A stretch of DNA of 64,000 bases from Clusia tigrina. Taxonomy: Eukaryota; Arthropoda; Insecta; Diptera; Clusiidae. The position numbers and the translations under genes are program-made. The notes beneath the pieces were generated by a model. The model saw only the letters and a program-made list of their open reading frames with translations, ran no database searches and had not been told where the DNA came from. Positions 32,116 to 43,339 of this stretch are shown in pieces. The stretch spans positions 165,267,860-165,331,859 of the forward strand of contig OV050030.1 of assembly GCA_920105625.2 (NCBI GenBank), given 5' to 3'. Position 1 is the stretch's first letter. Each line of letters opens with the position of its first letter.

Positions 32116-33300
32116 ATGCCGCGAGCCAGAAGATCTAATCTTTCGCGTCGAACCCGAAATGCAAGTAGAGTTCGGAATATCGCCTATCAATTGACGACGG
32201 ATGAACAAGAAATCGCACGAGAACAGCGCCGTGTTAGTATGGCCCGACTTCGTGCATCACAAACACAAGAAGAAAGACAGGCGGCAAATGAAACGACTCA
32301 GTTAGCAATGAGAAATCGTCGGGCAAACCAAACAACTCAACAACGTGATAATCTAAATCAACGCATAAGAAGAACTGCTTCAAGTGTTTTATTTGAATCG
32401 AGTAGCGTTTCATTACGATTGCAGAATTGACTACAGCTCACATCCTTCCGTTCAAATTGGCCCAATGGAGGTTGTGTGCAACCATTCCGGTGCATTGAAG
32501 TTTGCTGGAGAAACACCTGGATTGTGCTGTCTCAGTGGCAAGGTTAAATTACCACCATTGCCCTAGCCAACAGAGCCATTGCGTTCTTTGCTTCATGGTT
32601 AAACACCAGAATCACGTCATTTTCTATCGAATGCTCAGAAATACAACGGATGCTTTCAAATGAATTCATTTGGAGCAGATATTATTCTAGAACGCGGATT
32701 CAATCCGACATGCAAGGTAATAAATTAACCAATCATTTTCTTTTGATGCACAAACAATTTTGAATCTAATTTCGTCATTGACTCTACAGATCCAAGGCCA
32801 AATTCACCATCGAATTGGATCATTGTTACTACTTGAAGACGCACAATATAAATTCCTCCAAATCTACCCCATGGGCAATGTGGAACATCAACTTGATCAG
32901 CGCCAAACAATCAATACGGAAATGAGAAGAGGTTCTGCAGCAGCTGCTTCATGAACATCATGCATTGGTTCGTTTATTCAAAACTGCGTTGGATCGCATG
33001 CTAACTGATGACTATAAAGTCGTGATCACAGCGGATAAATGACCTGCAGGAACGCACGAACGCCAATTTAACGCTCCAACAATAGATGAGGTTGCAGTTG
33101 TGATTGTTGGCGAAAACCGTGAACCACGCGATATTGTGATACGATGCATTGCAATACCCACTGATGTTTTGGGAAGGAGACGATGGATATTATATCAACA
33201 TCAAGATGATAAATCCATCGACCGGTGAGTATAGTTATCAAAATAATTTTCATTTCAATATAACACTAATATCACTGATATCATTTAGGTGAGGAAACTA
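32116..33300 (+). pseudogene. Helitron RepHel N-terminal region, with two predicted introns
   Basis: ATG at 32116 gives a very basic start (MPRARRSNLSRRTRNASRV), then a Gln/Arg-rich charged helix (EREQRRVSMARLRASQTQEE-like). A frameshift near 32400 leads to the Cys-containing stretch ALKFAGETPGLCCLSGKVKLPPLP, common in insect Helitrons. Reading goes on through FNPTCK, then across a predicted 73-nt intron (32717-32789) to GQIHHRIGSLLLLEDAQYKFLQIY and NVEHQLDQRQTINTEMR, and across a 64-nt intron (33225-33288, GTGAGT...TTTAG). Stops near 32565 and 33042 show decay. Confidence 0.8.
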
Positions 33301-33320
33301 CCAGGAAGGTCAGCTATCGT

Positions 33321-35007
33321 TTGATGATTCGCCAAAATGTAGACAACTATTTGCTTCGATTTCGTCGTTTGTTTCAGCAATTTTGCGTCGATATGTATGC
33401 GAAAATAGAAGCAGAGCGCCTCCTTTTTATCAGTTTAAATCAAACCAAACTACGTACGGAGGAGTACATTCATTTACGCGATGCAATTTGCACCGAAGGA
33501 AATGCATCTGATTTTGGTCGGTTGACCATTTTACCGGCGACGTTCGTCGGCAGCTCACGTCATATGCATGAATATACACAAGATGCAATGACATATGTAC
33601 GTCATTACGGCCGTCCAGACCTTCACGTGCAATCCAAAGTGGATAGAAATTGTTCAACTGCTGCTTCCTGGCCAAGCATCAAGTGATCGGCATGATATCA
33701 CCGCACGTGTATTCAGGCAAAAAATCCGGTCGCTCATGGACTATATTGTTAAGCATCGTGTCTTTGGGGATAGTCGATGTTGGATGTATTCGAATGAATG
33801 GCAAAAAAGAGGATTGCCGCATGCGCACATTCTCATTTGGTTAGTCGAAAGAATACAGCCACACCAAATTGATGACATCATATGTGCCGAGATTCCTGAT
33901 CCCGAAACCGATTTAGACCTGCATTATGTCGCAATAACAAATATGATTCATGGACCGTGTGGCCCCATTAACCCACATTCACCATGCATGGTTGACGGCA
34001 AGTGTTCCAAGCGTTATCCCCGACATTTGATTGATGAGACCATCACTGGCAACGATGGTTATCCACTGTATCGGCGTCGGTCTTCTGATGATGGCGGTAT
34101 AACAATTACAGTCAAAGTAAAAGGAAATGATTTCGTGGACGACAACTCTTGGGTTGTTCCGTATTCGCCATTTCTTTCCAAAACATTCAAGGCGCATTTT
34201 AACGTGGAGTATTGCAATTCAGTGAAGTCCATCAAGGACATCTGCAAATATGTCACGAAGGCCAGTGTCATGGCGGCTTTTGGTCTTCAAGCTCCTGACC
34301 CCAATGATGAAATCACGCGCTATCAAGTTGGTCGCTACGTATGCTGCAATGAGGCGATTTGGCGTATATTCTCATTTCCCATTCACTAACGCTATCCGAC
34401 TGCTACAAATTTGGCAGTGCATCTGGAGAACGGTCAACGAGTTTATTTCACTGCAGCAAATGCCGCTCAATGTGCTCAAAACCCACTAGCGACAACATTG
34501 ACCAGTTTCTTCTCGATTTGCCAAAGTGATCCGTTTGCACGTACGTTACTTTACTCAGAGATGCCGCGTTATTACACTTGGAATGCTTCATCGAAGAAAT
34601 TTCAACGTCGAAAGCAAGGCGATGTAGTTCCTGGTCATCCTGATGTGCGTTCTACTGAAGCTCTTGGCCGTATTTATACAGTTCATCCGAAAAATGATGA
34701 ATGCTTTTACTTGCGACTATTGCTGGTGAATGTTCGCGGCCCGACATCATTTGAATCTCTTCGAATTGTCAATGGTGTAGTGTTGCCAACATTTCGTGCA
34801 GTATGTCAGGAGTTAAATTTGCTAGAAACCGATACGCATTGGGACACGACAATCGCTGAAGCAACTGTCTCCGCATCTCCAAGTCAGATACGCACATTAT
34901 TTTCAATCATTATTTCCACATGTTTTAGATCGAATCCACGTCAATTGTGGCAGAAGTACAAGGATGACATGGCAGAAGACATTTTACATCGAGTTCGTGT
35001 CCATTAA
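33321..35007 (+). pseudogene. Helitron Rep domain (HUH nuclease), broken
   Basis: Nicks and joins DNA during rolling-circle transposition. The Helitron_like_N region is 33321-33686 (YLLRFRRLFQQFCVDMYAKIE, ILPATFVGSSRHMHEYTQDAM). A frameshift near 33610 leads to frame 33595-34389 with TCNPKWIEIVQLLLPGQ, QKRGLPHAHILIWL (the HUH motif, here HAH) and YCNSVKSIKDICKYVTKAS. This last is the catalytic tyrosine region; the residue three before ICKYV-type Tyr is Asp (KDICKY), where relatives have Tyr (from memory). A TAA at 34387-34389 is followed in the same frame by VHLENGQRVYF to 35007. Confidence 0.88.
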
Positions 35008-35025
35008 GAGAATTCCCATCTTGAG

Positions 35026-36584
35026 ATGAATGAAGAGATGCACAACCAGGCTTTGGTTTTGATAGAAGACATTTGTTACCTAATGTGCGGCAGCTTGTTA
35101 GTCAGGATAGGAATGACATCGCCTGATCGTGAAATAAACGACGCTTTCGAACGAGAATTGCAGCGTGGGCATGAATACGACACAAATGCATTAAGCCAAT
35201 TGGTTCGAACGAATGTACCTTTGTTGAATCCCCAACAAAAAGAAGTGTACGATACGGTGATGAAGGCAATTGATTATGGAAATGTCGGCATGATTTTCCT
35301 TGATACGCCTGGTGGCACTGGCAAGACATTCCTCATATCATTGATTTTGGCTACAGTTCGTGCAAGATCAGAAATTGCTGTAGCAGTTGCTTCTTCTGGA
35401 ATAGCAGCTACGCTGCTGGAAGGTTGCCAAACCGCTCATTCTGCATTAAAATTGCCATTAAACCTTCAAGCGATTGAAGAACCAACATGTAACATAGCGA
35501 AACATTCAGCAATGGCCAAAGTTTTGGTAGCAAGCAAAATTTTTATCTGGGACGAATGCACAATGTCGCATAAACGTGCGTTAGAAGCTCTGAATCGCAC
35601 TATGAAAGATCTGCGTAATGACGCAAGATGTTTTGGGGGTGCATTGATTTTGCTCTCAGGCGATTTCCGGCAAACACTACCAGTAATACTACGATCGACC
35701 GCTGCCGATGAGATCAATGCTTGCCTAAAATCATCACCTTTGTGGCGTTATGAGAAGAAACTTCGGCTGACGACAAACATGCGATTTGCATTGCTAAACG
35801 ATCCATCTGCGTGTTCTCCAATCAACTGCTAACAATCGATAATGGTCGTGTTCCTGTCGACGCATCGAATGGATTGATTTCATTCCCGTCAAATTTTTGC
35901 AATTTCGTCTCAACGAAAGAGGAGCTCATCAACAAAGTGTTTCCGAACATCATTGCTAACCACCAAAACTACGATTGGTTGAGTGAAAGAGCAATTTTAG
36001 CGGCAAAGAACAAGGATGTGGATCACGTAAGTTTCACAATTCAAAATCAAATCGTTGGGTCATTCCTTCAAATCTATCGACTGTGTAACAAACGGAGGCG
36101 AAGCAACCAACTACCCAACTGAGTTCTTGAATTCATTGGATGTGCCTGGCTTGCCGCCGCACCATTTATAATTCAAGGTTGGTTCAGTCGTTATCATGCT
36201 TCGCAATCTCAACCAACCAAAATTATGCAACGGAAGGCGTTTAGCGGTCACAAAACTCATGAGAAATGTGATTCACGCGAGACTACTAAATGGAAAATTC
36301 AAAGGTGAGGAAGTTCTCATTCCGAGAATTCCAATGATCCCAACCGATATGCCATTCGAGTTTAAGCGAATACAATTTCCAATTCGTCTTGCATTCGCCA
36401 TGACAATAATAATAAATCACAAGGCCAATCATTGATTGTTTGTGGCCTGAATCTGGAAAATGAATGTTTTTCACACGGACAACTGTATGTCGCAAGTTCC
36501 CGTGTCGGAAAACCATCTGCTTTGATCGTTTTCGCACCTGACAACAAAACAAAAAAAATCGTTTATCACAGAGTGCTTCAATGA
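35026..36584 (+). pseudogene. Helitron PIF1-like helicase domain
   Basis: Same frame as the Rep block; only a TAA at 35005-35007 separates them. Motifs in order: NPQQKEVYDTVMKAI, Walker A in DTPGGTGKTFLISL (35308-35350), Walker B in IWDECTMSHKRALEAL (35547-35595), SGDFRQTLPVILRS (35657-35700) and TNMRF. A frameshift near 35810 leads to 35811-36122 (VPVDASNGLISFP, NYDWLSERAILAAKNKDVD). The C-terminal block is 36196-36584 (LRNLNQPKLCNGRRLAVTKL, VLIPRIPMIPTDMPFEFKR). The last PIF1 motifs (GQLYVASSRV) lie near 36480-36510. Confidence 0.9.
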
Positions 36585-36889
36585 ATGGAAATACAATTCA
36601 ATAAATGCAAAAATAATTTCATACGAGTAAGTACACATAAAGTACTGGCAACGAGGAGTATCAGTTTGAAGCCGGATTTTATTATTATTTTAGGTTCGTC
36701 AGCGGAGGGACGTGGCAAATGAGTTGTTTAGAGCAAGAAGGCTGAATATATATAGTGCTGACGGAGACAGACATCAATTTATATCTGCATTTTTCATTTC
36801 AGTTTCATTGGTATGCATATATGTATGTACATCTATAGTACAGATTATGGGACATTTTTAGGCAAAATAACGTTTGCGGGGTCAGCTAG

Positions 36890-37504
36890 TATAGATATAG
36901 ATATATATATATATATATTTTTTTTTTTATTTTATTTTATTTTTTTTTAAATATATTCAGTACTTGACTTATATGCAGAAATGTCCCAATACGATGGTTG
37001 TCCTTATTGATTCGCTATTTCGCTTTGTTAAGCTGTCGTTTAATATTGATATGCCTTCAATATATATACTTTCGCGTTTCGATATTCCATCGAAAGCAAT
37101 TTCCTTGGAGAAATTATGCTTATTGGAGTGCTGTGGGGTTATTTTTTATTTTTATTTTGATTCCGTGGTATTAAGGAGTTGAAACTCGCCGGTCTTTCAG
37201 TGTTCTGAGCTTTTGCCGTTTATATTGATATTCATTCAATATTTGAAGTTAGGTTAATTATATTCCATCAAAATCAATTTCTACGACTTTGCTCTTAGCC
37301 TCTTTGTTAAAAAGTGCAGTTTTTTGTACTTTTTTACTTTTTTTAGTCAGTCAATGTTGGTGATATTCCTTCACCATGCATTTAATGTTTTTGCAATGCC
37401 CTGTTTATCTATTTTTTATTTATTTATTTATTTATTTATTTTTTGTAATTTTAAAATTTTTTTAAAAAATTTATTTAAATTTTTAACACAAGGACACTAC
37501 ACTT
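36890..37504 (-). other. 5' leader of the composite Gypsy, AT-rich
   Basis: Between the Helitron end and the primer-binding site. Begins with TATAGATATAG and long T runs (36920-36950) and a TTTATTTATTTATT run near 37420-37440. No coding motif. By position it is the untranslated leader upstream of gag. Confidence 0.6.
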
Positions 37505-37528
37505 AAGGATCCGTATACCACTCCGGAC

Positions 37529-37539
37529 CGACTGCGCCA
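37529..37539 (-). promoter_or_regulatory. Primer-binding site of the composite Gypsy
   Basis: TGGCGCAGTCG on the minus strand, directly downstream of the 5' LTR. The same wording is used by 17.6/297 elements, which pair with the 3' end of tRNA-Ser. This sets the LTR boundary at 37540. Confidence 0.82.
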
Positions 37540-37957
37540 TTTATGTATTGGAAATGAGAGCAACACCATTGACTTCACAATTCGTTAAATAATGAATTTA
37601 AATTTTAGTTTACAAGTATTTATATCTTAAAATATCGCTACTTTTGTACTGAATTTCATCAGAAATAAAGCAAGCATGTTTTTAATGCGAATTCAAATTA
37701 ATATGAATTTAAAGATTTTCATAAGAACTGAACTCAACATGATTGGATAATTTTCAAGGGAATTCAAGTCAATATGCATTGGATGATTTTTATAAGAATT
37801 GAAATATAATATAACTTAAATAATAGTCTTAATAAGAATTAGAATTTGCGTCTGTTCAATTATTGGAATTTGATGTTGTTGTTTGTTGGATGACGTGTTG
37901 TACTTCCTTAGTATGTTGTACTGATTGTTGTTGGGTTAAGTGGTTGCGTTCGTAACT
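37540..37957 (-). repeat. 5' LTR of the composite Gypsy element
   Basis: About 418 bp, minus strand AGTTACGAACGCAACCACTT ... ACATAAA, matching 26453-26854 with scattered substitutions and a few indels. The right flank is CGCGCGTTACC; no target duplication can be scored because the left LTR runs into leader sequence. Confidence 0.88.
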
Positions 37958-40900
37958 CGCGCGTTACCATAAATGGGGTCAACAAAAAATGTAGTCGTCG
38001 CCATGTGGTTTCCAAACAAACCCGAACCCCTTTCTTATATCGGTTCAGTTATAAAATTTTTTAAATGCCTCACCAGATTTTGTCACAATATTGAGAGTGC
38101 TGGATTCGTTGAAACATCATTTTGGTTATTTTGTGGAACACTCACGCAGCAATACATCTTCAGATATGGCTAATTAGAGCTACCCTGACAAATTGAAAGC
38201 GTAGAAAAGGGTTGAAAAGCGTGGGTTTGGAATAGCCGAGCACATCAAGGTTATGCTTTGGTAGAAGCCGAACAACATATTCATCGGAATTTTGATGAGC
38301 TTAGTTCTGCTTGACATATTTCTTAGCATGAATATAGGCTGCCACCAGATACAACACAACCAATACAGGTTTTTGTAGAATCAGTAAATTGCTTCCAAGG
38401 CGATTCTGGCCAGCGTTCCTGAGTTCAAAAAAGGCGGCCAATAAAACGGTGTCGCGTTACTATTTAGGAAATAATCAATCGCCCAGCACTATGTTATTTG
38501 GGATATTCCATCCAGCTGTGCTTATGTCAAAGTTCGCGGGTAATCCATAACCGTACGAGAGCGACGATTGAAGGAAATGAGATAATGTGATTAACTAATT
38601 GTGATGGTGCGAAAATATCCACTGCTTTGTCAATAATGAAGCACGATTCTCAATGGCGGATATTTGAGAATCATCCTTTTTTGTTTTTGGCTGCAACAGA
38701 TACACAGAAAGCGCTTTTGCAAAATTTACCTGAGAAATCAACTCAAGGAGAGCGCAGCATGGAACAAACCATTCTGAAAGATTTTTAATGTGAATGATTG
38801 CTATGCCAAGGAGCACGAAGCTTTCAGGTGGAAACTGCGATTCCGGACCTGAAAGGAAGCCTTGAGAAGAGCGCTGATAAGAACGATAATTGTATATTGA
38901 TATTCTCTATACACTAAAGATTTCAATGAACGATGTTGTTTCCCCTGTGAAGCAGCAAATGAAGCCTTGAAGGGAAATGATGTCAAAAACCAGTTTTGCA
39001 ATTTTGCAACGCATGCCCTTTTCTCGACACAGTTGCAAGAGCTTTTTCTCCTAGCAGCAGAAAGTAGGGAAAGACTGCCAAATATTGTGCAAATGTAAAT
39101 CCAATGATCGTTCGAATCACAAGTAGGCAGAGACACGAGAGGAGGCTTCAAGGATATTGTGAGAGTAATTGTCTGTTTAAGCGGCTTTCTTACCCACTTG
39201 GTGGACAGCCGTTTGGCCTGGTAAGTAAGCTTCCAGGTTCCTGAAGAATCTTTTCTCTAAGAAAATCAGTTGGTTCCCATTCCCATTGAGTTTGCTATAT
39301 ATATGTCAAGCATTTGTACTATTTTAGAGCACACGGATGTGCGGATTCATTCATGCAAACTCTCAAGCAATTAGAGACGAACCGAAAGACCAGTTTCAAC
39401 AAAATTTTTAATTGCATCAGATATTAGTTGATTGCTCAACACGTCTAACTTTTTCGGAACTGCAGCCATTGCCTTATTCCATTACGGTTCTTATTTACAC
39501 AAACTATGTATGTATGTAATACGAAAAAATTTGAATGAGGTGCTGCAATTACTTTAGCTTGTATAGAGCAAATTGAAGATTTAATAAATTCAAATTTAAA
39601 AAACTATAAAAAACCTTATTTTAGTAAACGATTAGATAACTTATATCGGCGGAGTCACCAAATGTAATATACTGAGAATATATTTATGTCCAAACTCGGT
39701 CAAGTCTCTAATGCATTTAATTCTTTATTTTTCATACGAATGTTTTTACAGAAGCTTATGTATACAGTAAAAGGAATGTCCACCATTAGGGCATTTAATA
39801 CACATGTCAGATCGTAAATTAATAATACGAATTAATATTTATATTTTTTTATAACTTTATTATATTATTATAAAATATTCACACCTAGAACTACCGTAAA
39901 ATTAATTTCTACTTCAATATTAATTAAGAATTTGCATTATCATATTAATACTCGTTTAAATGTACTCATATTCATGACTTGTTAATATTTAATTATTTAT
40001 CCCAAATTTTGTAGTCCAACATATCCATTCTATATACAGTTACCCAAAAAACTGGACTTAAGATTAACATTATAATAAATTCATTCGATTAGTAACACTG
40101 GGCCTGCATGTATTATTTAATCTCACCTACATATACGAGTACATACATATATAAGTTCCGAAAATCTCTTGTGATTACTAGAGCGGCGGCATAAATGGGC
40201 CATTATTCTTTAAAAATGAATGAACGTCATTTTGTTCAACGGAGCCCGTTAGAGAGGTATGATAAGCTTCTTTAAAGCCACAAATGTAAGAACTGAACTT
40301 GGACGAACTCCGGTTTCAGCAGGCTATCGCTATGTACCACCACAAGCCATGCAATAATTGGTTTTATATAGCTTAATAATTAACTGATAAGGTTTTAGTG
40401 AAGTCCCGTGGCCTGCGCGTAGCTGCGATTTTACGACGTTCTATTTTTTTTCGGGGGCAGAGTTAAAGATCTAATTTCTGGCGTTAATACAGGAATCATT
40501 CTGACACTCAAGTATAATATTGAGCTCTTTGTGAAATACAATTTCAAAACATCGTAAACTTACCGAAAAATTGATTTAACAGGATGGGCTACTGCCGAGC
40601 CTGTGGGGTAGTCACTTGATTGAAATTATATTCTCTAAATAATCGGAACTTTAAATCTTTTGAATACAGTAACAAACTTTAAAAAATATTAAATGGTGAA
40701 GATTTTAGGAATTTGAAAAAAGACCAGGAGATGACAATGGCGTCGTCGTAGCAGATATTATTTTTTCTTCAATTTTAAGTTCTTTAAATTTTAAAACGTG
40801 TGAAGAGAAAATGCAAAAATACGAGAAACTGCAGAGAGTGTATTCTTTATTGATTAATTAAAATTTAGCCTGACAAGTGTTGGTCGCGAAGTCTAAAGAA
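37958..40900. other. Long stretch with no identified element
   Basis: No recognised family. A plus-strand reading at about 38925-39105 stays open and protein-like (CCFPCEAANEALKGNDVKNQ, TQLQELFLLAAESRERLPNI). It has no family match I know and may be a decayed host or transposon exon. Near 39655-39690, CGGAGTCACCAAATGTAATATACTGAG resembles, on the minus strand, an LTR end next to a TGGTGACTCCG primer site, but no matching LTR partner or coding region is seen. Confidence 0.3.
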
Positions 40901-40904
40901 TATA

Positions 40905-41965
40905 CTAATATCCAGCATATCTGAGAATGCATGACCTCACACCCTTCCCTGTAGCTTGGATCCATCTGTGTAGATGTGAATCCCATTTACCTGAGGGGGT
41001 GAAGTTCTTCCATTCATCCCTGGGTGAAATGTAGGATCGATCACATGCAATTGAAAAGATAAAATGGTGTGATGTAATCAAAAGAGTCAGGAATATCCTT
41101 GAAACGTCGTACGAAAGACGCGTGACCCTCGTTCCTCTACATTCCATCTGCATTCCATTGATGCGTAGCTTTTAGCTTAATATGCAGCCATTTTTTGTCA
41201 AAAGCTTAACAAGCAGCAGATTAAGAATCACATGCAAGTCTGTCGTTGGAGTTGTCCTGATGTCTCCACTTATTAATACATCCGCCGTTCTTTGTACCTT
41301 TGTTTCCAACCTGTTGCATGTGGACTTACTTAGGGCTGTCCATCAAGCAAACAACACATTAAAAAGGACTGATCGTACCACAGCTGTGTATATCTAATAG
41401 GCTGCAACCCCCATTTTTTGCTACAACCATTTCCCAAGAGCTACTTGAGCCTTTCTAATCAGCTCACTTATATTAGCCTTCCAGTTCTGCTTTCTATCTG
41501 GGATCAAACGCAGCTTCCTTAACATAATTAAGATCTACACCCATTAGTTTTGAAGCGATAAATTGAGAAATTTGATATTTTCTTTAGAAGAGCCCTAGCC
41601 CGCAATTCAAAATTTTCAGATAGAGGGAGGACATACTAAAGGTCTGAATTCTCCTGGAGCTCTGCCGGTCGTGCCAGTCTTACCCTCACATGCTTCGATG
41701 ACTCTGGAACATAATTTATTTCAAGACTGTTGTTGATTTTGAGCAGCCATTCGACTATAAGGTTCTCTGGCTGTTGAATCACAATTGGAGCTCCGCCATC
41801 TAGACCAGATGCTTTGTTGGGTTTGAAGCTATGAATAGACCACTTTAATTTAAGCTTCGTGATTATATTTGAGTTGACCTCGACTGCATTCGCGGTGGAC
41901 CTCCTTCCCCGCGGAATGCTGCTCGAGCAACCAGGCAAGTGGGTCTCTAGGAGATAATCGAGCAT
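40905..41965 (-). pseudogene. RNase H-type non-LTR fragment, same family as 62.0-63.7 kb
   Basis: Right to left: RT fingers in frame 41636-41965 (WSIHSFKPNKASGLDGGAPIVI, SLEINYVPESSKHVRVRLARP), then DNA at 41330-41600 that matches 63010-63300 nearly line by line (for example GATCTACACCCATTAGTTTT, AGGGCTGTCCA). Then comes DNA at 40920-41022 that matches 62925-63008 (TTGGATCCATCTGTGTA). Here 41023-41323 separates the last two blocks; the 62-kb copy lacks it. In-frame stops are frequent. A C14 run at 42001 lies just outside. Confidence 0.75.
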
Positions 41966-42000
41966 CTCATTGATATTTTAGACCCAATATTCTTCCCAAT

Positions 42001-42014
42001 CCCCCCCCCCCCCC
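42001..42014. repeat. C14 homopolymer
   Basis: Fourteen C residues directly visible, beside two oppositely oriented non-LTR fragments. A possible assembly weak point. Confidence 0.9.
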
Positions 42015-42224
42015 TCCAGGTAACCAGGTAGCATTTGAGCAGATAATAGGATTGCTAAGTCTAGACATCTCAGAGATATCTACTATGTCACCGCTAAACT
42101 TACCTGTAAAGGTTCTAATTGTTGCTTTCTATTCGACTCAATCTGCACTATCTATCACTTTTTTACATTGGTAAAAATTATCCTACAGTTCTTTCTGAGT
42201 TTCCTAATTTCCTCCCCCCACCAC

Positions 42225-42826
42225 GTGGGTTTTTGCTCCCCCTGGGTCTACTGAGGGGACAAGAAACTAATAGAGTTCTATTGCGAACATCAGTAGGAAT
42301 CTTGTGCTTATGGGGTTCTGACGATTCACAGCTGCTCTGAATTCAAATACACCGCAACGTTTGCAGATGATACTGTTGTAATAGCCAGCAAAAAAGACCC
42401 TGAGTTAGTTTCGAAGCAGTTGCTGGTGAATCTGAACATACTTATTAGAAAAGTGGCGAATAAGTGGAAATAAAATCAATTTATTGCAAACTGCTTATAC
42501 TCTATATTCAGGTTCGTGCCCACTAGTGACACAAAGAAACTGCCAGTTGTCACAGGCAGATCATGAGAACCATGGGGTGGATCTAGATGAGCACCTGGCG
42601 CTGTCACATCTTCTCCAAACGGAAACAACTTGGACTAAGATTTAGTTCATTATTCTGGATACGTGATCCCAAGCTAAATCACTGGATATACAAAATCATG
42701 TTATAAAAGGATACCATATGACTTATGGTATGCAAATTTGGGGATCAGCATCCAAGTCAAACCTTAACATCATGCAATGATTTCAATCCAATGTTTTACG
42801 AATGTGAACTAATGCACCATGATACG
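42225..42826 (+). pseudogene. Jockey-like RT fragment, plus strand
   Basis: Frames read, in order: an AG.PQGS-like region near 42235-42260, EFKYTATFADDTVVIASKKDP (42338-42400, the FADD active site), then ETTWTKI near 42625 and GYHMTYGMQIWGSASKSNLNIM (42713-42775). The latter is the thumb/connector of Jockey-clade RT (YG.QLWG.AS.SN). Multiple stops. It lies head to head with the minus-strand non-LTR fragment at 40.9-41.97 kb. Confidence 0.75.
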
Positions 42827-42881
42827 CCAATAACAATAACATGCAACATGTTTTGATCATGTTGCATGGTATTGTTATTGG
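42827..42881. repeat. 24-bp-arm inverted repeat at the end of the RT fragment
   Basis: Left arm 42827-42850 (CCAATAACAATAACATGCAA...) and right arm 42858-42881 are reverse complements with one mismatch, separated by a 7-nt loop (TTTTGAT). The left arm is the last readable part of the RT fragment; the right arm leads into unrelated DNA. Confidence 0.92.
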
Positions 42882-42959
42882 AGCGAAAAATTGAAGTCGG
42901 TCGAGTTAGACCGACTTCAAAATATCCTTTACGTTACTATATAATTGCCAGTCAAACAA

Positions 42960-43335
42960 TGGCGGTATTCATAAATCATTATTAGAAGCTTATCTAGGTA
43001 ATTTTTGTTAGGGTACCCTGAGTTAATTGTAATGGAGGGAGGCGTGGACTTTATCTGTTCACCCCCTTTTCTTGTTAATGCCTTTCCACCGGAAATATAT
43101 TAATTCATATAAAATTTTGGTTCGAGGAATTTGGCGTGGCTCTCAAAATTTATCGCCCATTTTTCGTTTTGAGTTGAGCACTCTAAAGTTTCGAATGAAG
43201 TTTCTTTGATGAATCTTGCATAGAGCCACAGAAATTAATATTAGTTTATTGTGGGTATGGCAGTAGTTATAATCTGCCCGCATTTGGCATGCACGCTACT
43301 ACAGACCTAATGTATACTGCTACTAGTTATATTAT
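42960..43335. repeat. Dispersed noncoding repeat unit
   Basis: Aligns by eye with 24050-24400 along its length. It starts near ATTATTAGAAGCTTATCTAGG and ends at GCATGCACGCTACT ... TAATGTATACTGCTACTAG. Contains GGAGGGAGGCGTGG and CGCCCATTTTTCG. At 43400-43440 a second block with GGTAGGTATGGACATATATA follows, matching the start of the 9990-10920 repeat, so the two blocks seem to belong to one family. Confidence 0.65.
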
Positions 43336-43339
43336 TACC

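Larger units (their letters stand above)
31404..36889 (+). mobile_element. Helitron (RepHel type) nested in the Gypsy leader
   Basis: Plus-strand rolling-circle transposon. The 5' side has the wording common to insect Helitrons (ATAACTCAAGAACG then GGACCGATTTCGATGATG at 31449-31483). The 3' end is GGGGTCAGCTAG|T near 36889, the CTAG-type Helitron terminus. Between them lie a 5' noncoding region with a hairpin minisatellite and one large Rep-helicase gene with three short introns. The exact 5' base is uncertain because the flank is TA-rich and no TC start is obvious. Several stops and frameshifts mean this copy is inactive. Confidence 0.9.
26453..37957 (-). mobile_element. Ty3/Gypsy element (17.6/297-like) with both LTRs, interrupted by a Helitron
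   Basis: Minus-strand element: 5' LTR at 37540-37957, primer-binding site at 37529-37539, leader, gag (31296 leftward), protease, RT, RNase H, integrase to about 27753, polypurine tract at 26855-26868, 3' LTR at 26453-26854. A 5.5 kb Helitron splits the leader (about 31400-36889). LTRs start AGTTACGAACG, the errantivirus-type AGTTA start. No env is recognised between 26869 and 27752. The LTRs differ by many substitutions and small indels, so the insertion is old. Confidence 0.92.

Noticed and set aside
39655..39690. Possible LTR edge with TGGTGACTCCG primer site on the minus strand
   Set aside because: No second LTR copy and no gag or pol to its left; kept only as a remark.
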